Origin: Clonostachys chloroleuca
Taxonomy: Eukaryota > Ascomycota > Sordariomycetes > Hypocreales > Bionectriaceae
DNA: 64,000 nt
Direction of reading: 5' to 3'
Assembly (NCBI GenBank): GCA_037952775.1
Contig: JBANAY010000003.1
Coordinates: 2,294,001 to 2,358,000, forward strand
The position numbers and the translations under genes were made by a program. Positions 47,048-57,194 of this stretch are shown here, piece after piece. The notes beneath the pieces are model-generated. The model was not told the DNA's origin, ran no database searches, and saw only the letters and a list, made by a program, of their open reading frames with translations. The stretch's first letter is position 1. Each line of letters starts with the position of its first letter.

Positions 47048-47292
47048 TGCGATTGTGGGATTAGAGTATGTTCTTTACTTGAAAAATGTTGTCAAGTAGG
47101 TTTGTGAATAGGTGAGTCGGGAAGACAATAGCAAAGTCAGTCTCTTGGGAAAGTTGGTTGGTGAGTGGGCGTGAAGAGGTGAAAGTGGTGATGGTTGTTG
47201 TTAATGGCTGATTAAAGAAACAGTTATTTGCTTGTGAGTGAAGAAGAAAGTGTGAGACTGTTGATTGATTGTTTGATGGATGGGATGAGAGA

Positions 47293-47305
47293 TTCCTGAA
47301 ATTTC
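47293..47305. promoter_or_regulatory. Heat-shock-element-like motif TTCnnGAAnnTTC
   Basis: Three alternating 5-bp units (TTC CT GAA AT TTC), a perfect minimal HSE by sequence. It lies between the TATA box (47322-47329) and the GRSGYN ATG, so close to the expected transcription start, an unusual place. Possibly chance. Confidence 0.35.
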
Positions 47306-47321
47306 GGGATCGAGGGCAGCC

Positions 47322-47329
47322 CTTATATA
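47322..47329 (-). promoter_or_regulatory. TATA box upstream of the GRSGYN gene
   Basis: TATATAAG read on the minus strand, about 275 bp upstream of the ATG at 47047. It suggests a long leader of about 240 nt and an inducible promoter. Confidence 0.6.
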
Positions 47330-50300
47330 TTCGGGATGAGAGGTGTCTCGCAGGCAAAGATGTGTTGCCTGATGATACTTCACACCTTCGCGGATGCACG
47401 CTAGCACCTACAGGAGACCGGTAGAAGATACCTGCACGCCGACATGGGTCGCCAGAGGTACGTAGAGGACAAGACACACGCCTACCTACTCTGCCACTAA
47501 TTTGGTGCATCTCCAATTGCGGATGACACTCTTGTGGGAGCCCTGCCATCCCTACCGGCTGGCTTCCATTGGACTTGGGGGTTGCATACTAGGGATCTGG
47601 GCTGGCCTCAGCCCTGCTTCGAAGCAGTCGCTGCCAGTGGTGACGGCCCGTCATTTGTCAGGAATCGCCGAGGGACCCCGTGGCTCAAGGGCCTAGGGCC
47701 AGGCTGGTCTGTCCAATCCTGGGCCAGATCGGAGCTGGATTGAGCCAAGTCGCGAGGCAAGCGTTGGAGAATGGGGACTAAAACGGCGGCCTTCTTTCTT
47801 GTCCTGGATAGGGCTGAGCACCTTTGGCTGACTGTGCTTTTGGGAGAAAGGTCCCAGAGGCCAAGCACAGGACGGGTGCAAGGTCCATGGCCCAGTGGAA
47901 GGGGCATGGAAGGGAAGGGAAGGAATGAGTGGGCAGGGGTGTCTCTACCACCGGTAATTTGAGCGTAGGAACGAATCCCAATGCACGACGGGACGCCGCA
48001 AGGGATCGAGTGCCAGAGCTCGGGCCCTGCAGCCCCCTGTAAAACGTCGCTACCGCTGTCGCAGACCCCACCACCGCCACACTGTAGCAGAAGAGGGAAT
48101 CGGGAGAAGTGGCTTAGTGCTGCTAAAACAGTCGCGGTAATCACAGTAGCCTGCCTGGCCCCTACCGCAGGAGGTACCTACGAGCCGAGCCCGCCATTCT
48201 GAATGCTGCGCTGCCAGTGCTTCGTGTAAGAAAGTCGGCGCCTTCCACGGAGCCCACCCTGCTGTCTCATTTCGTTCGGTCTCTGTTTTTTTCACCTCCA
48301 AGAGCAGACCGCCTGCTCCCCTACCCGGCATTCTGTCGCGAACTACTCTGTACGGGTGGGTTGGCTGGGGGTGTGAGTGCGCGGACCAAGACGGCATCAT
48401 GGCCTGGTCGTCGGCGAGCAGGAGAGCCAGATGGGTGTGCGTGGTGTAATCGTCACGGGACATTTGGCTGTGTAACGACGCTACGCCGACGTCTCCCACA
48501 CCACACACCAAACGTACGGCTAGCAGGTAGGAGTCATCTAAGACACCCTTTCCGCTCCTGGGTCAATGTGCGAGCAAATCGAGGCCAGATGGGAAGCGAC
48601 CCAAATTGGTGGATCGTGGGGGCGACTGACGCCCACATGGCAATTTAATTCAACCACCCATTCCTTTCCCTCCGTGCTCACACCTAAAACGCGATGATCG
48701 CTTCGCTCCTGGCTGCCCATTAATAATCCGGCTTTCGCTTCCGCACTTGCTCTTCCGCAAGTGTGACTGCAGCCAGCACTCTACCGATCGCATGGCAGCG
48801 CATGGTCCTGGTTACTACATGTAGCGTCTCAAAGGGCCTCTAGGAATAGAACCATCCTCATCAGCAAGCATCGTCATCTCATCATTCACATAATCAGCAT
48901 CATCGGTGTGTGGGGTGTGCATTTGCGCACCGTCATCCAGCAGAAGCCAGAAGGCTCCGCGAGAATGGTTACAAAGCCAAGCCTTCCCATGATGACCAAC
49001 AGGTTGTGCGGTCTGCATGCGAAAGACTCCTCTCCGCAAGCGAACTGCACCTGCGATGGTGACATAAGAATCTCCGACCGGCATGTCCGCGTAAGTCCGT
49101 ACGAGTGACTCCGCGGATCCGGGAGTGTGTCTCATGGGCAGGGTCATCCAGCCAGAAATGCCATGTGGTAGCAGTGCATAAGGGGGAATGGGAATGCTGA
49201 TGGTATGCTGATTGATGCTGATTATGTATGACGATGCTTCTGCCACGGATGGATGGACACCTTTCTCTCCAGGCACCAGCATTTTGAACCTTGGCTCCCA
49301 CACTCCCGCCTTGTCGGTGACTGTTTTTTACGCAAAGCGCCAAACGCAGATCCGGAGCACACGGACGAGTCTCTCATACGGACAGCCAGCAGGGGGAGGT
49401 GAAGAAAAAAGTTCTTGCCCTGAGTCACCGGCCAAAAAAGTGATATCCTACTCGCCTACGTAGCCTCCCTGAAGTTCCCCCTCTGGTCGTATGTCGCACG
49501 TGTATTCCTTCTTCGTATGCAGTCGAGGCCCATTTTGACCAAAGCCGAGCGAGATTGAGAGGGTACATCCACTCCCCCTCGCCATCCCGCCAATCGCCCC
49601 ATGGAGCCGTTGCCAGCGCCCCTTCGATCGTCTTGGTAGATGCTAGTGACATTTACCCCTTTAGGAAAGCCAGCACTTGGCTTTCTTAGCGGCTTTCGCT
49701 ATAGTTAGGGTCGTGGCGAGTGACGGCGGCTGCGAGTGTAAATTTGGCAAATGTGGCTTGTGGCTTGGGGAAATTTAGCCGCCGGGGCGCCAAAGCGCAG
49801 GATAAAAGGCGGAGGCGCGGCTCGCCTCACGAATCTGCCGGTGCCTGGGCGTCTAAATCGGGGCATGCTACCAGAATAGGACCTCGTATGCCAGATTGTC
49901 TAAACGGGCAAGACGGGACTTGATCTGACTGCTGGGTCCGCTGGGGCTCCTCTTCAGCCACTAAGGCACCCACTAAAGTAGTGCCCGAGTGCGCTGATCC
50001 GCATGCCCCAGGGAACAGGCACCACTGTAATTTAGGGGGAGGCCGCCTATCGTCAATGCGCTATCCAATCTGCCGGCCGTGAGTGGCTGCCGCTGAGATT
50101 TGCTGGTAATCAGCCTCGCCTCGTGATTTTTACCGGCTCCATTACGATCGTGGAGCCTTCACATTCTGCCTCGTTTGGGCGCACTGCCACACGAGCTTCC
50201 TTGTACGACCCTTCGGAAAGATAAAAAGATTTTAGGCCTAGTTGACACTACGCTGGTCAGGGGACGACTGTTCGGCAGACGAACTGCTGCATCGCACCCA

Positions 50301-52657
50301 TATCCATGGGCTCTCGGGAGGAGGTTGCTTGGGCCCTGGTCCCGATAGTTGCGCGAGTACCCTGTTTGGGTATGTCTCGATGAGGTACGCTTCTAGAAGT
50401 CAGATGCATGCGTCCTGCGTAGTACACATGCAGGTCGCGGTGCATAGGGTTGCAGCTAAGCATCGCATCCAGATGAGCGTCGATAAAAAAAGAAGAAATC
50501 TCTACGACGAATGATCGCCTTGCCATGCGTTGCGTCGCCTTGCCGCGCGCGGGTAATTGCACACACTCCTCCCGACTGGCCGGTGTGTTGTATCAAACAA
50601 CTGACTTCAAACCAGATGATGCACACGCCTGGCTCTCTGGTCCTTGCACGGCTCTCTCTCACGCCCGAGGTACCGTCCTACACACACACTGCCATTACTA
50701 CCGCGACTACCTCTGGCATGGCCCGTGAGACATGGAGCACGACCCTGTCAGCCACCCCAGCGTGTTCGTGGACAAAAATAGACAAAAAAAGCAAGCCCCT
50801 GCCTGGCCTAGTGAATTTTAGACATGGCAGTCCAATCTGACGGTTCCTGTTTCCAGCCATCCGATTGGCCTCGACGTCCCAACGAATTGGATTGCCGATT
50901 CAACATGTGAGATGGCTGCTCGGAGGCACAGGACATGGACCACCCTTGGTCGGGCCATTCCTCCTGGATGTTGCTTGAAGATGGTGCCTGCGCCTGCAGT
51001 CCACAAAATACAACCACCAGGCTCGACCTCCGCCTCGAATCAGCATCTAGAATCGGTCCTGAAGCAAAAATAAGGCTCCGAATCACCTGAGTCGCCTCGC
51101 TGGCGCCTTGCCGGCGAAGAATGACTCCCCAGACGGCCACACAGGCTTAGTCGAGGCTCCCACCCGCTGCCAATGGGAGCCTCGTGGCTTTTGGGGACTT
51201 TGTCGCGGTGCACCATCCGGCTGGAGCCTCGATGCCTTGTCTCCCACGCGCCTTGCGGGCGGCGGTCAGAGCCCCCTCCCCCAAAATGGCGGGATACCTC
51301 GCACACTCACGATGACCAAGAACTTGGGAATCCAAGCCTGCCAGGGACTCAGGTTCCGGATTCCTGCTTTCGTGGGATGGAGGGATGCGCGGCCGACTTT
51401 TGCTGACACCGGGAACCCAACCACTACACTACACTAACCGTTCCCTCTGTGTTGCTTCAATGAAAAGGCCAGACACCACTTTCACACGCACCCGTCGGAG
51501 CTCCACGCTCTCTCCACTCCCCCATCACCACCCAAAACCAGCACGCGGCTTGCCAAGTCCCCACCGGCCCCCAGTCCCAGTCCCATCCCTCTCCAGCATT
51601 TCCGCGAATGACGTTGCCGGCCATTGTTGCACAGGAAATGAGTCTGACCCGGTTCCACGAGTTGCCCTTCCAGAACAGATCTGCCCTTTTCGCGGCCAGA
51701 TCTCCCCAATCCCTGATTCGCTCGTGCCAACCTACCTCATCTGAGTTTACGAAACCATGTGCCATGGTTCCGGGCTGGAGTCGCTATACGATGCAAATCT
51801 ATAGCGAGCCCGCAGCCAATTGAAGTGCCGATAAGGCTGGGAACTCGGGCTCTGCTTTGCCTTTTTGTTCCTCTAACATCATCTCACAATCGTGTACTGG
51901 GGCCGTTCAAAGTTGTTGAAGAGTTTCAGCCTGCTCTTGCTCAGCCACCCCTCCCTCCCTCCCCTCCCGACCGCCAGTCTGGCAGCCTGCCAGTCTGCTG
52001 GGAACGGCGTGGTGAGGGTTGGATGGACCCCTCTCCTGCAAGGTCCCGTACGACGTTGTGGTTTCATTGGGAATCAGAGTCACCGCACAACTTTCCACTT
52101 TTGATGACATCTTTTTTTTTTACTCTCACTCTCTGTCTATTTGTGTGTGTAATGTATCTTTTTCGCTTCCCCCCACCAATTGGTCAAACGTGTTTAGGTG
52201 TGCATTCTAGACCTTTTCGAAAATCTCACTGGGTGCCGTCACTTCCTGAAGGAGCTAGATCGTTTTCCTACATGTAGGTAAGGTAGCTGTTGATACTACC
52301 TCGGAGGTGGCCGTGACCGGGACAATATGCAAGAGCCAAGAAAATCGTCCTGCAGCTGTAGTCTCGTGGTGTTTCCTTGATTTTTTCTTTCTTTTGTTCT
52401 TTCTCTTCGCTCGGGTTTCTGACTCACATGCGTCTAATCCTCCCCTTACCCCCTATCATCCATCCACCGCCAAAACTGGCGCCTGCTACTATACTATTAC
52501 ATCGGTTCGCGAACAGGCCTAAATATGCGCGTGAGATAAAGACCGGCGGAAGGAACAGCCCGAAGGTTTCAAGATGAGAGAGCCCATGCTGCCGGCTCCG
52601 TGACTTCCGCCTCCCCCTGAAACCACAACCACACACCATCCACCCCAAGTTTCTCTC
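47330..52657. other. Long gene-free region (about 5.3 kb) upstream of the GRSGYN gene
   Basis: Between the GRSGYN promoter and the glucosidase I stop I found no supported gene, tRNA, 5S rRNA or transposon. Many frames of 60-180 codons occur on both strands because the DNA is GC-rich, but none shows recognisable domains. Longer ones at 47608-48144 and 48815-49303 (both minus) look like chance frames. One imperfect inverted repeat (48866-48902 / 49213-49239) is listed separately, and a short hairpin (GGCTCCA...TGGAGCC, about 50134-50156) is present. The right end, near 52600, is 3' flank of glucosidase I. The length suggests a large regulatory region, an undetected lncRNA, or simply non-coding DNA. 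Confidence 0.55.
48866..49239. repeat. Imperfect inverted repeat, arms 48866-48902 and 49213-49239
   Basis: The left arm contains an 11-bp (48866-48876) and a 15-bp segment (48888-48902). Their reverse complements occur as 49229-49239 and 49213-49227, in the order expected of a hairpin. The internal spacer is 11 nt on the left but 1 nt on the right. About 310 bp separate the arms. It could be terminal repeats of a small defunct element or a long hairpin. Confidence 0.5.
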
Positions 52658-55294
52658 TCACAACTCATCTCTGACATGATCTTCGCTTAGGTCATCCATC
52701 GCCATCAACTTGACCACGAGGCTGGTCCATCCTGTGAAGTGTTGCGTGCGCTGACCCGCTCCGGTATCCGGGTTGTACTGCTCCCACGCGAACCCTGTCT
52801 CCTTCCAGCTCTTGTACACCGTGTTGACAAGGTTCTCACGCAGCCGTGAGAACAGTTCGCGAGCCTTCGCCTTGTGGGGTCCCTCTTGCACAGCCAGATT
52901 CTGCATGTTTTCGGGTCAGCAATTCATCCTAGTACTCGCCGAGAAAGGGGAATGCAATGGCAAAAGGGCCAAGTCCAACGGGATGGGGGGCGAAAAAAAG
53001 TAAACTTACCCTAAGGGAGGAGACGACCAGGTAGTTGATTGGCATCCATACCGGGCTGCGCCAGTAATTCTCACCGGTGCCGTAGTTGGGATCCTGCTTG
53101 CTGAGGCTGCGAATTCCGTGGGGACTCCACAGGTGGTCCTCGTCGCCAATGAGGTCGAGAATTCTCCCAACCTTTGGATCCTCCGGCTTCATCAGCCCGA
53201 CCAAGAATGGGAAGATGGAGATGTACCCCTTGTGGCAAACGAGTGCGTGTTCCTCAAACTCGTCGATTGACGCGTCACAGTAGCATCCTTCCTTCTCAGA
53301 CCAGTGTAGATCATTGACGTTGTGCTCGATGGCGTCGAGGTTCCTCTTCAACTCGGCAACATCCTCCTCGTTGCCTAACGCTGAGGCGATGTTGAGTAAG
53401 GATTTGGTCATCAATCCCACCCACGACATCAGGTCAACGTGCAGCTCACCGGGAGTAGGGGGCTGAGGTCGAGGGTAATCATCCAGCCCACTCGTGAGGA
53501 CATGAGTCTCGGTGCGGCCGCGCCATCGGTAGGCCTCCTTGGTGGAATACGCCTCGCGGTCGTAGGTCTTGATGTCACCACGCTGTGTCTTGCGGAACCA
53601 GTCGTACTGCCGACGTAATAGGGGGTAAATCTCATGCAAGTATTCCTCACCAAGCTTGGCATTGTCGAGGTGGGCTGTGTGAATATCATGTGCATCCTTC
53701 GCCTCGTCGGGGGTGCCGTTGGCTCGCTGCAAACGTTCCATGAAGTCCTCAATGGCCAGGAACAGAGTAGGTGGGTTGGCGTAATGAGGATATTGGACCT
53801 GGAACTCCTCAGGCACCTTGCTTCGAGCCTCTGGGCCAAGGATCTGTTCTCGGGGAATCCATCCTTCATCGTCGATTGTCTTGAACCAGCTCTTGATAAT
53901 CTCCAACGTCAGGTCAGTGTCCCAGTCAGCGATGGGAATTAGGTGGAAACCCTCATCCCACAGGAATCCACGGGGGAAGAAGGGCCGGGATGGGACAGCG
54001 GTGAACAGCTCATATGGGCCCTCCAACTTCTGCCTCTTGCGAGCTCTGGCTTCCGCAGCGTCCTCCCAGAACCGTTCGTCGGTCTCATCATACTCATCCG
54101 CATAGGATCGATCGATGACCTGCTCGCCATGGAAGTACCCAATCCCCCCAGAAGATTGGAGAACATGCTCTTTGCAAAATTTTGGAATTTCTCGCTGGTG
54201 AAAGGCTTCTGCAGCTTGAAGGTCTTTGCGAATCGCTCCTCAAAGGCCTTGGAGGTGGCCTTGATCTGGCGAGTCACATCCTCAGAAGTCAATTCCTTGC
54301 CGGCTGAGCCTGACGAGAAGATCACATCAAACTCAAAGGGCCCCTCGAAGGTCTTTTGTATAATCTGGATCTTACCAGGGCCGGGAAGGTTCTCCATGCG
54401 GTAGACCTGCCACACTGGTGGCGGGTTATTGGCATCAATCTTCTCTCCAAACGGCTCAATGGCTTCCTTCAACCGCCCGAAAACAATCTGCTTTGCTTGC
54501 CAGGCAACATCCTCCTCCGGGTGGAGGGAGTGAATTACAGTCTTCTCTCCATCACGGTGTGCAAGAACTTTGTCACTGCTTGTTGGGTGATTTCCCTTGC
54601 CCTTAGTGATGACTACCTTGTAGTCACCTAAGACATCCGAAGAGCCCTTGAACTCGATATCCCCTCCAAAGCCACCATCGCTACCCATGCTAGTGGGAGC
54701 CAACTTGCCCTCCTCTTCATTCAGATAGTAGAAGAGCATGGTCTTGGTATCCGTGGGAGCACCAGGCTGCAGGTCTCCCTTGATCCGGACAGCCCAGCTG
54801 CCGCCATGGTCTCCGCCGGGGAACTTGACAAAGGAGGTTGTTAGGTCGACTTGGTTCCCATCATCATGAATCGTCTGTACACCTCCGGTTCGGGCATCAT
54901 ACTCGTCCCAGCCGTATCCGTGGATATCTTCGCCCTGCTCGCAGGTGTAGCGGAATACTAAAAGCCAAGGCCTCATTAGCACCGCCAATGGTATAGCAAC
55001 ACCCTCTCACATCGTCACTGCCACCACCGCGGCAGCTTGGCCCCTCGCATTATTTCGGCACTTACCGTGTGGTGTCCGCTCGTATGAATTCACGCCTCCC
55101 CACATCAAGCTGGACCAAAAGCCCTTTGGCGACTTCGGTCGGACGCCGAAGTAGAGGTTGGACTTGTACGGGCCCCAGAATAAGCTTTCGTCATTGAGGC
55201 GGCGAACTTCCTCCTTGGAGAGGACAGATTGCTGGCCCTGGGCCAAGGCGCCCAGCGCCAGCGCAGCGGAGAAGAGCTGCGCGAGTCGTGTCAT
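52658..55294 (-). CDS. ER glucosidase I (GH63, CWH41/MOGS-type), frame broken once
   Basis: Removes the terminal alpha-1,2-glucose from Glc3Man9GlcNAc2 on new glycoproteins in the ER lumen. About 806 aa if repaired. Minus-strand exons: 55066-55294, 53010-54957 and 52658-52900; both introns keep the frame. The N-terminus has a signal peptide (MTRLAQLFSAALALGALAQG) rather than a long cytosolic tail. GH63 landmarks: GVRPKSPKGFWSSLMWGGV, then FFPRGFLWDEGFHL, DPNYGTGENYWRSPVW and HFTGWTSLVVKLMA. At 54144-54149 (a run of six C on the plus strand) the frame shifts by one missing base, splitting LLGG from IGYFHGEQVIDRSY. Both sides are well conserved, so the break is probably a sequence error. Confidence 0.9.
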
Positions 55295-55948
55295 CCTGAT
55301 GCAGTGCTAGGTCTTCCGGTTCACAGCCCAGCTCCGGAGGAAGACCAATGATGCGGTGGCGGGATATGCAACGGAAGATAGATCCCCGGCGTTGGGAGGT
55401 TGCAGGTGGGATGTAAGCTCACCGTTGGCGCAGGGCCCGAGATGCAGCTTGATTGATGCGTTTTAGTGGACACACTAATTTATCGGGGCCGTTTGTGCAC
55501 CCCTGGCACAGTCCCCCGCCAAAGGTCTCAGAGGCCGATCAGCAAGCAGGCCCTGTGTTCGCGGGGGGCTGTGTATAATCTCGTAACTCTGTAGAGATGA
55601 GGCCAGAGCATTCTAACCAAGCAAACGATTCATGCGCCAGCAGAAGTGCCGTTCAAAAACCTCCGAAAAGCTTGTGTCGGCTCTCCAGGCACATGCCGCC
55701 TTGAGAGGCTTGGCCAAGGCAAGGAAACTTATCTTATCAGGACACAGGACGGAACAAGCTCCGGAAGTGGATCCACACCACCTTCTTCTGCCTTCAGCCT
55801 CTTGGGCTGGGACCTGGAAACTTTCTGTCAGAGCTTGAACGCCACCAAGACAACTGCCACATCCTTTTAGAATCACCCCGAAACCTCACAGGATCCTAAA
55901 AAAGAAAAGTACTTGTATCACCGACCAAAGACCGAGGCGCAGTTGACG
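55295..55948. promoter_or_regulatory. Divergent promoter region, glucosidase I / SNRNP27
   Basis: 654 bp between divergently transcribed genes; likely a shared promoter. No RNA gene or other feature. Confidence 0.45.
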
Positions 55949-56750
55949 ATGAGTGACTCGCGTCGCCCTCGCCGCCCAGAGGGCCGTCACCACGACGACT
56001 CAGACCGTCGAGACAGATACGGCGGCGGCGCACGCGACAGAGATCGGGATCGCGAGAGAGATCGCGACGACCGCAGAGGCTACCGCTCAAGATCCCGCGA
56101 GCGCCGTGGCGGCGGTGGACACAGAGACCGCTCAAGATCCCCAGACAGACGCCACCGTGACCGTGACCGTGACCGCGATGACTGGAGAGGCGGCAGGGAC
56201 CGTGGTGGCGGCGGCGACAGAGATCGTGGCTCTCGAGGCACCTGGAACAAGGACAACGACAGGCGAGATGGCCGGAGGAGAGATGACGACTACAACGACG
56301 AAAGAGACAGCAGGCGGTCCGGGGGAAGCGACGGGGGAACTCGCCCAGACGGTCCCGGTCCCCCCTCCAGCGGTATCTTCTTCTAACAGCGGAAACCTGC
56401 CGACCCGTCCCCACCCCAACAACTCCAGCCAGAACCAGCGGAAGAACATGTCTTTCAATGTTGGCCGCAGCAGCGGATCTCCATCATCAGCAAGAGATGC
56501 TGACACGCCCATGAGGGAGGAAAGCCGGGGCAGAGATCGTCCCGAGGACGACGATGAGCCAGAAGAGGACGAAGACCCAGACGTGGCCGCCATGAAGGCG
56601 ATGATGGGCTTTGGCGGCTTCGACACCACAAAGAACAAGAAGGTCTCTGGCAACGATGTCGGTGGGCTCAGGAAGGAGAAGAAATCAGAATACCGCCAGT
56701 ACATGAATCGCCAGGGCGGTTTCAATCGACCACTGAGTCCATCACGATAA
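55949..56750 (+). CDS. SNRNP27-family U4/U6.U5 tri-snRNP protein (frame change inside)
   Basis: Splicing factor of the 27-kDa tri-snRNP family. The N-terminal part from ATG 55949 is an Arg-Asp/Arg-Ser-rich region (RDRDRDRERDRDDRRGYRSR, then RSRSPDRRHRDRD). The C-terminal part is the family core: VAAMKAMMGFGGFDTTKNKK, NDVGGLRKEKKSEYRQYMN, RQGGFNRPLSPSR, ending at 56750. The two parts lie in different frames. The simplest repair is one surplus C in the run of six at 56360-56365, which joins them as PGPPPAVSSSNSGN. An intron (GTCCGG..TAACAG, about 73 bp) could also join them but has a poor donor. Without a fix the N-terminal frame stops near 56386. Likely nuclear, in splicing speckles. Confidence 0.8.
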
Positions 56751-57194
56751 AATCAATGTTTATAAGCCTACCGGAACACCCCGGGCCTTGTCTTTCCCTA
56801 ATCCACCCTTAGAATTGAGGCAACTCTACCAGCAAGCACGTGTTAGATACCTAGAACAATGAGATACCATCAACTTTAGTCACCTGCATCTCTCTTCATT
56901 CGTGCAGCGCTTGAGCATCCATATGTATTTAAAACGCCGACAATCTACCCCGTATAGACATGCGACGACAGAACAATGCAGACCCGATGACCCCGAGGGT
57001 TGATAATACATGGTCAGCTTGCCCCTAGGACAAGATCTCCCAGAACAATGCGCCCTTCATTCAAATATGAACCTCCCGAATTGATAGATCCCTCCGTGTT
57101 CCCAAAATCATAATGTGCATGAAATTCTAGACATTACGTATTACCACAGCAACACAACCTGGCTTCCTTAATATTTCGCTTCCAATGCGCAGGT
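56751..57194. other. Convergent 3' intergenic region (SNRNP27 / formin)
   Basis: 444 bp between converging genes. No feature beyond 3' UTR-like sequence. Confidence 0.5.

Noticed and set aside
47608..48144. 178-codon minus-strand frame in the gene-free region
   Set aside because: No recognisable domain. Long frames are expected by chance in GC-rich DNA, and several overlap each other here.
48815..49303. 162-codon minus-strand frame
   Set aside because: Composition is nearly natural but there is no family signal, and it overlaps the inverted repeat. Kept only as a remote possibility.
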